Assembly: GCA_025355005.1 (NCBI GenBank)
Contig: JANXLV010000214.1
Span: 1-34,309, forward strand
Origin: Myxococcales bacterium
GTDB taxonomy: Bacteria; Myxococcota_A; Polyangia; Polyangiales; Polyangiaceae
Length of the DNA stretch: 34,309 nt
Direction of reading: 5' to 3'
Position numbers and translations under genes: made by a program. Shown one piece after another: positions 18,605-25,174 of this stretch (position 1 is its first letter; every line of letters begins with the position of its first letter). Below the pieces are notes generated by a model. It saw only the letters and a program-made list of their open reading frames with translations, searched no databases and was not told where the DNA came from.

Positions 18605-18965
18605 ACGAATAGTCCTTCTCGAGGCGCTCCTGATCTTCCTTGCAGCGGATGCAGAGCGTGGTCTCCGGGCGCGCTTCCAGGCGCTTCACGGAGATCTCTT
18701 CACCGCACTCCTCGCAGGTGCCGAAGGTCCCGTCCTCGATCTTGCGGAGCGCCTTCTCGATCTTGTCGAGGAACACCTTCTCACGACCGCGAAGGCGGAA
18801 CGTGAACGACTGGAGGTACTCGCTCGAGGCGAGATCCATCTCGTCCGGGAGATCGTTCGCGTCGAGGGTCATGTCTTCTTCCAGCGTCTGCTTCGCCTTC
18901 TTGACGATTTCGTCCCGCTTCTCCACGAGCAGCGTCTTGAATCTCTTGAGCTCTGTTTTCTTCAC
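18603..18965 (-). CDS. dksA: DksA/TraR-family zinc-finger transcription factor
   Basis: 120 residues from a GTG at 18965. DksA-type proteins bind the RNA polymerase secondary channel and, with ppGpp, adjust transcription of stable RNA and biosynthetic genes. A coiled-coil N-terminus is followed by the DxxDxA tip motif (DEMDLA, Asp41, Asp44, Ala46). The C4 zinc finger is Cys84/Cys87 and Cys105/Cys108, with the 18-residue spacing seen in E. coli DksA. It is shorter than E. coli DksA, which is common outside Gammaproteobacteria. A second GTG at 18974 is possible, but GGAG (plus-strand 18976-18979) lies only one base from it and ten bases from the 18965 start, so I prefer the latter. It has its own candidate promoter and a leader hairpin upstream. 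Confidence 0.92.
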   Translation of the reverse strand: MKKTELKRFKTLLVEKRDEIVKKAKQTLEEDMTLDANDLPDEMDLASSEYLQSFTFRLRGREKVFLDKIEKALRKIEDGTFGTCEECGEEISVKRLEARPETTLCIRCKEDQERLEKDYS

Positions 18966-19002
18966 GGCGATCACGCTCCGAAAGAGGCTTGTGGCTTGTG
19001 GG

Positions 19003-19026
19003 CTCGGGACGTTCCCCCCGTCCGAG
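19003..19026 (-). promoter_or_regulatory. Hairpin in the dksA leader
   Basis: The arms ctcgggacg (19003-19011) and cgtccgag (19019-19026) pair with a single one-base bulge around a seven-base pyrimidine loop on the plus strand. In the dksA transcript the loop is purine-rich. It lies about 40 bases upstream of the dksA start and could affect translation or mRNA stability. There is no U-tract, so it is not a typical terminator. Confidence 0.45.
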
Positions 19027-19085
19027 TCCCCCGGGCGCAGGCCAAAGGGAACAGGGAGAGTAACGCCCTTCGTCCGGGGGGGAAG

Positions 19086-19114
19086 ACCTTAAACACCCGA
19101 ATGACGAACGTCAA
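19086..19114 (-). promoter_or_regulatory. Candidate sigma-70-type promoter for dksA
   Basis: On the minus strand TTGACG (plus 19109-19114) is followed after exactly 17 bases by TAAGGT (plus 19086-19091). The -35 matches five of six consensus bases and the -10 keeps the key T, A and final T. Transcription would start near 19079, giving a leader of roughly 105-115 bases. Confidence 0.5.
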
Positions 19115-19213
19115 TCGCAGGGTGTGCGCACCACCTTGTATTCCTGTATTCCGCGTGATTCTTCCGTGCGGGCCACGATTCGGTCTTGCGAAAAGTGCGG
19201 TATCAAGGTGGGC

Positions 19214-20269
19214 ATGTCCTTCTTCGCCGGCCTCGACGAGAACGGTCTTGGCCCACTGCTCGGACCTCTGGTCGTCACGGGCGTGCTTGCGCGCGCTACC
19301 GACGCCTCGGGCGAAAAACGGATCGAGAAGAAGGCGCCGAAGCGGCTCATGGCGCGCCTCGGTGATTCGAAGGCTCTGGTCTCGCACGATGACAATGCGC
19401 TCGGCGAAGCGTGGGCGCGTGAGCTCTGCTTCGGACCCGCCGGCGCGGACGTGCCAATGGACGACCTGCTCGAAGCGCTGCTCGCCGACCCGCGCACGCA
19501 CTATCTCTCGCTGTGCCCGCCGCACCACGCCGACCATTGCTTCGGCGCGGGACACTCGCGCGTGGAAGATGCTGGCGACGAGCGCCGCGCGAGCCTGGCC
19601 ACGCTCCGCAACGACGTCGTGCGCGACCGGATCGCGCTCGCCAAGATGGGCATCGAGATCGTGCGCGTGCGCTCGATCGTCGTGTGCAACCGCATGCTGA
19701 ACAATGCGACCGCGCGCGGTGTGTCGCGCTTCCAGACGGATCTGCACGCGATGGAGCGCCTGGTCCTGGACTTCCGCGAGCACGCGGGCGCGCGCATCAC
19801 CGCGACGTGCGGCAAGGTCGGCGGCTTCGACTACTACGAGGACGCATTCGGTCCGCTTGCCGGCTATCTGAAGACCAAGGTGGTGGAGTCGCGCAAGATC
19901 AGCACGTACGAGGTCCTGGGCGTGGGTCGCGTCTCGTTCGTGATGGATGCAGACGCATCGAACATGCTCGTGTCGCTCGCGTCGCTCGTGGGCAAGTGGG
20001 TGCGCGACGCGCTCATGGGAAAGATCCTGGGCTACTACCGCGCGCAAGATCCCACGCTTCCGATGGCGAGCGGCTATCACGATCCCGTGACGCGCGCGTT
20101 CGTCCAGCAGACGTCACTCGTTCGCAAGGAGCGGCGCATCGAGGACGCGTGCTTTGCGCGGGCCGCCGCGCCGACGAAGGCTACTTCTTCGCCGAAGAGG
20201 ACGGCGCCGCCGAAGGCGACGGTGTCGAGGAAGACGAAGAAGGCGGCGCTGCAGAGAGAAGCGACTTGA
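19214..20269 (+). CDS. Diverged RNase HII-like protein
   Basis: 351 residues from the ATG at 19214 (AAGG five bases upstream). The protein opens GLDENGLGPLLGPLVV, closely parallel to GIDEAGRGPLAGPVV of RNase HII. GDSKAL (Asp51) parallels its DSKKL, and SLASLVGKWVRD (about 254-265) parallels ASILAKVTRD, with Asp245/Asp247 just before it. RNase HII removes ribonucleotides from DNA. Here the GRG substrate-sensing motif is GLG, and the segment matching the third catalytic Asp appears to read CGKVGG (Cys199). So the fold is probably kept but the activity may differ. The tail after residue 315 is Lys/Pro/Ala-rich and overlaps the convergent lipoprotein gene. The frame is open back to 19124, but the RNase-like motif starts right after 19214. 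Confidence 0.75.
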   Translation: MSFFAGLDENGLGPLLGPLVVTGVLARATDASGEKRIEKKAPKRLMARLGDSKALVSHDDNALGEAWARELCFGPAGADVPMDDLLEALLADPRTHYLSLCPPHHADHCFGAGHSRVEDAGDERRASLATLRNDVVRDRIALAKMGIEIVRVRSIVVCNRMLNNATARGVSRFQTDLHAMERLVLDFREHAGARITATCGKVGGFDYYEDAFGPLAGYLKTKVVESRKISTYEVLGVGRVSFVMDADASNMLVSLASLVGKWVRDALMGKILGYYRAQDPTLPMASGYHDPVTRAFVQQTSLVRKERRIEDACFARAAAPTKATSSPKRTAPPKATVSRKTKKAALQREAT

Positions 20270-21350
20270 GCTGCGACACCGCGTCGTCCTTGGCGATGCG
20301 AACGGCAGCCTGTTTGTCGGGCGCGCCAGCGGCGGAGAGGGCGTACTCCTCGTCAGACACGCCGAACACGACTCCCGCTTTGCGACCCACGTAGAGCTCC
20401 ACCTTCGGTGCGTCCTTGCTCGCGCTGACGGTGAGGTGCACGGCCTCGTCGCCCACGCTCGGGATCGGAAGGGCGCCGGGGCGACCGCGCAGGGTCTTCA
20501 TGGCGTCCTTCCCCTGCTCCGCGTCCGTGGTGGCGAGCGAGAGGACGCGCCAGCGCTTGCCACCGTCAGCGTAGTAGCCGATCGCGCCCGCGCCCACGTT
20601 GCCGATTCCGTACGGCTCCTTCTGCGCCCACACGATGCCGTTGGGGAGGAGGCCCGGCTTCGGGAGCGCGAGCACGGCGGACGGAGGCTCCGCGCCGCCA
20701 GGCAGCTTCTCGCCGATGTCCTTGCCGAGCGCCGTGAGGATCGCCTCGCTCGACTTCGCGAGCGCGTCGGGCGACTCCTGCTCGTTGTTGTACTGCAGCT
20801 CCACGAGGTACTTGCCCCGCCACACGTATCCGCGCCCGGTCCCGATCGCGCCGCGCCCCTTGGCTGCGAGCACGCGCGGCGCGCTCTTGTCGGCGGGGTC
20901 GCCGGAGACGACGCGGAACGTGTAGAAGCCGTACGCGGCGGGCTCGTCCGAGAGCTCCGAGAGCACGACGTCCGCCGTACCGCCCTTGCCGCCGCCGTCG
21001 ATGTAGCGGAGCGTGACGAGCCGCTTCAGACCGAAGCGCTTGTACACCTCGATGTCGCCGTCGAACGGGACGTCGGCGATGAGCTGCTTTGCGCGGTCGC
21101 CGTAGGTCTTCGTCTCTCCCTGTGGATCGATGCAGTATGCAAGCGTCGTCTTCGGGAAGAACGCGGCGCTGACGGTGTCCTTCACGTCGCCCGGCGCCGC
21201 GCACGCAGAAGCCTTCGCGGCCGACGAGACCGTCGGAGGAGGCGGAGGCTTGTCGCCGCCCTGGGTGGAGTCGTCCTTGCTTGGACAGCCGAGGAGCAGT
21301 GAAGCGCTTATGGAAGCGGTGGCGAGGACGGCAAGACGCGCGAAGGCCAT
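20181..21350 (-). CDS. DUF6599-like lipoprotein
   Basis: 389 residues. The lipobox LLGC ends at Cys22, so this is a lipoprotein. A Pro/Ser-rich linker follows, then a mature domain of about 310 residues with the motif YGFYTFRVVSGDP and a YVWRGKYLVEL segment. This resembles the DUF6599 family as I recall it, whose function is unknown. The last 30 or so residues are Ser/Pro/Ala-rich, and the last 89 bases overlap the convergent RNase HII-like gene. The ATG at 21350 fits the signal peptide directly. It shares a 196-bp upstream region with the pilin operon, which diverges from it. The family call is moderately sure; lipoprotein status is clear. Confidence 0.8.
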   Translation of the reverse strand: MAFARLAVLATASISASLLLGCPSKDDSTQGGDKPPPPPTVSSAAKASACAAPGDVKDTVSAAFFPKTTLAYCIDPQGETKTYGDRAKQLIADVPFDGDIEVYKRFGLKRLVTLRYIDGGGKGGTADVVLSELSDEPAAYGFYTFRVVSGDPADKSAPRVLAAKGRGAIGTGRGYVWRGKYLVELQYNNEQESPDALAKSSEAILTALGKDIGEKLPGGAEPPSAVLALPKPGLLPNGIVWAQKEPYGIGNVGAGAIGYYADGGKRWRVLSLATTDAEQGKDAMKTLRGRPGALPIPSVGDEAVHLTVSASKDAPKVELYVGRKAGVVFGVSDEEYALSAAGAPDKQAAVRIAKDDAVSQLKSLLSAAPPSSSSSTPSPSAAPSSSAKK

Positions 21351-21495
21351 GGCCTCCGTTTACACCGGAGCTCTCCAACGAGGCTACGCACGTTTTTCAT
21401 AGCGCCTCGCAAGAACGCGCGTGGGACCCAGTGTCGACGGTTCTCCCACCTGCGTTTTCATCGCTCAAATCGGGGCCAACCATGCTGGTTTCTGC

Positions 21496-21510
21496 GGCAT
21501 GTCGCTTGCT
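21496..21510 (+). promoter_or_regulatory. Sigma-54-type promoter for the minor-pilin operon
   Basis: The bases cGGCATG-TCGC-TTGCT match the -24/-12 consensus TGGCACG-N4-TTGC[A/T], with GG at 21496-21497 and GC at 21508-21509 separated by exactly ten bases. A start about 12 bases downstream would fall near 21520, inside the G9 tract and about 26 bases before the first pilin ATG. Sigma-54 commonly drives pilin genes, which supports the assignment. Confidence 0.65.
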
Positions 21511-21515
21511 TGAAC

Positions 21516-21524
21516 GGGGGGGGG
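21516..21524 (+). repeat. G9 homopolymer at the predicted transcript start
   Basis: Nine consecutive G bases lie between the sigma-54-like element and the AAGGGG ribosome-binding site (21536-21541). Such tracts are prone to length changes by slippage. Confidence 0.85.
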
Positions 21525-21546
21525 CGCTGTCGCTCAAGGGGATTTC

Positions 21547-22245
21547 ATGCCGGTAGGACGAACAATGAGGGGAGCAGTACGCCGGGCGAACGCGCGCGGT
21601 GTGACCCTGATCGAGCTGATGGTCGTCGTGATTATCATCGCCATCTTCGCCGCGATCGCCATCCCGGGCATCTCGAAGTCGAGCGACGACCGCAGGGCGT
21701 TCGAGAAAGCAACGGAGCTCGCGCAGCTGATGCAGGAGGCACGTGGGCGCGCGCTCGCGACCGGCTCCGCGCAGATGGTCGCATTGAACATGAACGGCAC
21801 CGCGCCACGCGGCGTCTTCATGCTCTACGAGGCCGTGTACAACAACCAGCCGACGGCGAGCTGCCTCACGTACAATCAATGGGGTGGAACCGCCGACACG
21901 GACCCGGTGAAGACCGTCACCGCACCCCTTGCGCCGCCGGCGAGCGGCCCGGGCGTGAAGCTCGTGAACGGTATGAACCTGGCGTACGCCGGCTCGAGCG
22001 ACCTGAAGGCATCGATGGCGGTGAACGGCGCGGCGGTCGCCGGTAACTTTGCGTACCTCTGCTTCAGCCCGGGCGGTCGCGTCTACTTCTACGGCACGCA
22101 GGCAGCGGCGGTGAACGGCGCGGGCGTTCCGCTCTCTGGTGCGTTCACTGTCGATATCGCTCGCTACCCCGGCGGCACGCTCGAGGGACTGACCCGTCGC
22201 GTGATCATCGACGGCACCGACACCGCCCGTGTGAAGTCTTTCTGA
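21547..22245 (+). CDS. GspH/FimT-like minor pseudopilin/pilin
   Basis: 232 residues. A type III (prepilin) leader of 18 residues ends NARG, then mature VTLIELMVVVIIIAIFAAIAI, with Glu at +5 (Glu23). PilD-type peptidase would cleave after Gly18 and methylate the new N-terminus, here Val instead of the usual Phe. The long N-terminal helix and the small C-terminal beta domain fit GspH/FimT/FimU, which helps prime pilus assembly in the inner membrane. It is the first gene of the pilin block. AAGGGG lies five bases before the ATG. The next gene starts five bases after its stop. Confidence 0.9.
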   Translation: MPVGRTMRGAVRRANARGVTLIELMVVVIIIAIFAAIAIPGISKSSDDRRAFEKATELAQLMQEARGRALATGSAQMVALNMNGTAPRGVFMLYEAVYNNQPTASCLTYNQWGGTADTDPVKTVTAPLAPPASGPGVKLVNGMNLAYAGSSDLKASMAVNGAAVAGNFAYLCFSPGGRVYFYGTQAAAVNGAGVPLSGAFTVDIARYPGGTLEGLTRRVIIDGTDTARVKSF

Positions 22246-22250
22246 GGCCC

Positions 22251-22823
22251 ATGGAGATGACGATGACCTCCGCAAGCACCAACTCCAGAATCAACTCCAG
22301 GATAGAGAGCCGGCGTTCGCCGTCGCGGGCCGGCTATACGGTCGCCGAGGTCATGGTCGCGATCTGCCTCTTCGCGATCGGTGGCAGCGGCGTCATTGCC
22401 ATGGAGAACGCTGCGGTGCGAGGGAACGCTGTCGCGCGCAGGCTCGACCAGGCGACCATCGTCGGAAACGCGTACATCGACGGCATGCAGCGCTCGCTCG
22501 TCACATGGACGGCTGGCGCTCCGCCGGTCGCGACCTTCCCCTCTGCAGTGGACGGGACCACGTGGAACCCGGGGCCCTCCGCTACCACTGGCTACGACAT
22601 CAATGGCTTCGAGACGAACGCGAACATCGTTTTCTGCATCGAGCACGAGGACACTGTGATGCAGCAAAAAGGAGGCGTGACCACGGTGGTGCGCTCGGAT
22701 GTGGCTGTCTACTGGAACAGAGATCTCTCCGGCTTCGCTGACTGCGCGACAGCGCCCGGCCAGGGAGTCGCCACTCTCCACTACCTTTATCTCACCACCG
22801 TCCTACGGGTGCAGGCACCATGA
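22251..22823 (+). CDS. pilV: PilV-like minor pilin
   Basis: 190 residues. The prepilin leader is 28 residues long and ends SRAG, then YTVAEVMVAICLFAIGG with Glu at +5 (Glu33). The short C-terminal domain and position between the GspH-like and PilW-like genes fit PilV. The leader contains a tandem NSRI repeat encoded by a 12-bp duplication. Three ATGs lie close together at the start (22251, 22257, 22263); a GAGG precedes the first. The stop overlaps the next start as ATGA within a 15-bp tandem repeat. Confidence 0.87.
   Translation: MEMTMTSASTNSRINSRIESRRSPSRAGYTVAEVMVAICLFAIGGSGVIAMENAAVRGNAVARRLDQATIVGNAYIDGMQRSLVTWTAGAPPVATFPSAVDGTTWNPGPSATTGYDINGFETNANIVFCIEHEDTVMQQKGGVTTVVRSDVAVYWNRDLSGFADCATAPGQGVATLHYLYLTTVLRVQAP
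22280..22303 (+). repeat. 12-bp tandem repeat in the PilV-like leader
   Basis: caactccagaat (22280-22291) is followed directly by caactccaggat (22292-22303), one mismatch. It is in frame and encodes a repeated NSRI segment of the leader peptide. Confidence 0.8.
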
Positions 22824-22850
22824 GCGCAGGCACCATGAGCGCAGGCACCA
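22811..22850 (+). repeat. 15-bp tandem repeat across the pilV stop/pilW start
   Basis: gcaggcaccatgagc is present at 22811-22825 and 22826-22840, followed by ten further bases of the unit to 22850. Each full copy carries an ATG, so the array duplicates the pilW start codon and the MSAGT peptide, and the first copy also contains the pilV stop. Confidence 0.92.
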
Positions 22851-24385
22851 GCTCCGAGAAGAGCGACCTGCTTCTGCAGCGCCGTGCCATGCGCCGTACC
22901 ATGCGCCGTGCCATGCGCCGTGCCATGCGCCGGAGGGGCCGTGATGGCTTCACGATGGTGGAGCTCCTGATCGCGATGATCTCGGGGCTCGCCGTCGTGC
23001 TCACCTGCGTCGCCCTTGGTCGCGACGCGACGACGAACTTCCATCAGGAGATGAAGATCGCGTCGACGCAGATGACGCAGCGCCTGGCCGCTCAGCGGCT
23101 GCGCTCCGATCTGGAGCGCGTGGGCTTCATGTCGACCGGGAACATGCTTGCGGATCCGAAGATCGCCCACTGCCTCAACGGCGGCACGGCCCCGTGCACG
23201 GCCGCGGACGCCGTTGGCGTGGCGCCGAGCTACATCGACAACGTCGCCGAGACGGGCCTCACCACGCTGATGAGCGTCCGCCTGAGCATCGGCGGGTCCA
23301 ACGGCGTGGCTCCGCTGAGCGCCGCGGAGCACGTGAACGTCAAGACGCTCTCGCTCCTGAACGGTCTCGCCCCCGACGCGATCGAGCTCGCCGGCAATTT
23401 CACGACCGCCGACGAGTTCACTGCGTCGATCGATCAGCCGCCGACCGGCGCAGTAAACAGCGGCTGCAAGGCGGCCGGCGGAGCCCGCATCTATCTGGAG
23501 ACCAAGGACCCGGCCGTGGTCCGGATGCTCTACACGCGCTCCGGCGTGTATGACAAAGGTGCCGCCATCAACGCGCTCGCGGCGGCGTTCTCGCCAGTGC
23601 TCGCCGACCCGGCCACCGTCACACCGTTCTCCTTCGGCATCCGTGTGTCGGACAACTCGATGACGCACTTTCAGTTTGCGACCCTCTGTGACCAGCCGAA
23701 TTCCATTGGTATCGAGGACCCGCTGCCGCCACCGCTCGGGACGAATCTGCCGCGCCCGTACATCGATACTCTCCATGCGCTCATGACGCTGAACCTGGGC
23801 ATCGGCGGGATCACACCGGGTCAGGGCGCCGCGAGCAACGTCGTGGTGAACCCCGTCCAGGTCGTTCGCTGGGAGATCACGCAGCGCTCCAAATACGCCG
23901 ACGCCACCACCAGCGCCAAAGGCAGCGCTCTCGACACCGCAGCCATCCCGGCTCTGTCGAGCGGGCGCTTCGAGCTGATCCGCACCTGGGTTCCTTTCAA
24001 TATTGCGCCATTCGGAAACGTGACCGGTGCCACCCCGGCCTGCCCCAACTGCCTGGAGCTCGTCGGCGAGTTCCCGGTCGACCTGAGGTTCGGCTTCAGC
24101 AAACTGAGCGGTGTCGTCTTGACGACCTACGCGATGGACGACGCGGTGGTCAATGCGACACCGGCCGCCCTCGCGCCTGCGACGGGTACTGGATCTCCGC
24201 AGCAGATCCGGTCGATCTTCTTCAAGCTCGGCACGCGGACCGCCATGGCGGATCGGGATTTTGGTCTTGGCGGCGCGTCCCCGACGTTCATCTATCGCTA
24301 CAAGCTGAGCGGGACGGAGTTCGCGCGTGCACGGGAGACGGTCGAAGAGGTCGTTCTGCAGAACCAGATGAGCATGGGGTACTGA
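22820..24385 (+). CDS. pilW: PilW-like minor pilin with repeat-expanded leader
   Basis: 521 residues, longer than many PilW proteins. The leader is unusually long, 43 residues, and highly basic; residues 24-38 are repeated Met-Arg-Arg-Ala/Thr units. It ends GRDG, then FTMVELLIAMISGLAVVL with Glu at +5 (Glu48). The motif RLRSDLERVGFM that follows is typical of PilW/PulJ-type proteins. The large C-terminal domain is secreted and contains several Cys residues. The start is ATG at 22820 (ATGA overlap) or the duplicated ATG at 22835. PilW is expected to join the priming complex with PilV, PilX and PilY1 at the pilus tip. Confidence 0.9.
   Translation: MSAGTMSAGTSSEKSDLLLQRRAMRRTMRRAMRRAMRRRGRDGFTMVELLIAMISGLAVVLTCVALGRDATTNFHQEMKIASTQMTQRLAAQRLRSDLERVGFMSTGNMLADPKIAHCLNGGTAPCTAADAVGVAPSYIDNVAETGLTTLMSVRLSIGGSNGVAPLSAAEHVNVKTLSLLNGLAPDAIELAGNFTTADEFTASIDQPPTGAVNSGCKAAGGARIYLETKDPAVVRMLYTRSGVYDKGAAINALAAAFSPVLADPATVTPFSFGIRVSDNSMTHFQFATLCDQPNSIGIEDPLPPPLGTNLPRPYIDTLHALMTLNLGIGGITPGQGAASNVVVNPVQVVRWEITQRSKYADATTSAKGSALDTAAIPALSSGRFELIRTWVPFNIAPFGNVTGATPACPNCLELVGEFPVDLRFGFSKLSGVVLTTYAMDDAVVNATPAALAPATGTGSPQQIRSIFFKLGTRTAMADRDFGLGGASPTFIYRYKLSGTEFARARETVEEVVLQNQMSMGY
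22881..22933 (+). repeat. 12-bp minisatellite encoding Met-Arg-Arg-Ala units in the pilW leader
   Basis: gccgtgccatgc is repeated at 22881, 22893 (one change, gta), 22905 and 22917, followed by gccgg. Because the period is 12, unit gain or loss would keep the reading frame while changing leader length and charge. Confidence 0.93.
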
Positions 24386-24388
24386 CGG

Positions 24389-25105
24389 ATGGAGACGATG
24401 ATGACAGAGACCGCTTCATCTCACGAGAGCGCCGCGCGGCGCGGGCTGCTTCGGCGCTCTGCACGCAGGTCGCGGAGCGCGGGCTCCGTCATGTTCATCG
24501 TGTCCACGACCCTGGCGCTGCTCGGGATGATGGGGCTCTTCGCTGTGTCCTCCGCCACACGAGAGGTCAAGGTCGCCGGTTACCTCCGCCAGAGCACGCA
24601 GGCCCACGCGCTCTCGCAGGCCACGATCCAGACGAGCGCGGCCTACCTCGATCCGAACTACGCGGGCGTGCTCATTCACGACTACGCGACAGGACGGCTC
24701 GGCGCCGTATTGCAGACGACCAACTGCGTTTCGTCGTCGCCCACCGCTGCCGCCATGCCGGTGGAGATCACCTCCGACACGCTCGCCACCACCTGCTTGC
24801 GCGTCATGGATGACGACATGCACGTCACCATGAGCAACAAGTGGGTGAGCAGCCACAACAAGAACGCAACCGACCCGAGCACGCGCACCGGCTTCAAGAC
24901 CCTTGCCACGGAGACGGGCTTCGAGATCACCTATCCGCATCAGCAGGCATGTCCGTATGCCGCGCCGCCTGGCATGCACTGCTTTCGCGCGACCGTGACG
25001 ACCTTCGCCCAGGTCACCGCAGGCGCTCCTCCGTTTGCCGCGTACGACATCCAGAAGACGGAGATGGGCCGTGGGCACCTCGTCGTCGGGCCCCTGCAGG
25101 ATTGA
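24389..25105 (+). CDS. PilX-like minor pilin
   Basis: 238 residues. The N-terminus is basic (RRSARRSRSAG), followed by a hydrophobic helix SVMFIVSTTLALLGMMGLF. The pattern and gene position fit PilX N-terminal domains. If cleavage occurs after Gly32 the +5 residue is Ile, not Glu, so this subunit lacks the usual glutamate. Four Cys residues lie in the secreted part. It begins three bases after the PilW stop; several ATGs cluster at the start. PilY1 follows after 69 bases. The call rests mainly on context plus the hydrophobic segment. Confidence 0.8.
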   Translation: METMMTETASSHESAARRGLLRRSARRSRSAGSVMFIVSTTLALLGMMGLFAVSSATREVKVAGYLRQSTQAHALSQATIQTSAAYLDPNYAGVLIHDYATGRLGAVLQTTNCVSSSPTAAAMPVEITSDTLATTCLRVMDDDMHVTMSNKWVSSHNKNATDPSTRTGFKTLATETGFEITYPHQQACPYAAPPGMHCFRATVTTFAQVTAGAPPFAAYDIQKTEMGRGHLVVGPLQD

Positions 25106-25174
25106 TCGCATGCAAAGTACATCTTTTTCACGCCTTACACGCGTCTCCCGCGCCCCCCAAGACGAGGTAGTGCA

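Noticed and set aside
19124..19213. Longer start of the RNase HII-like gene containing CEKCG
   Set aside because: Only one CxxC is present, and the motif resembling RNase HII starts six residues after the 19214 ATG, as in the family.
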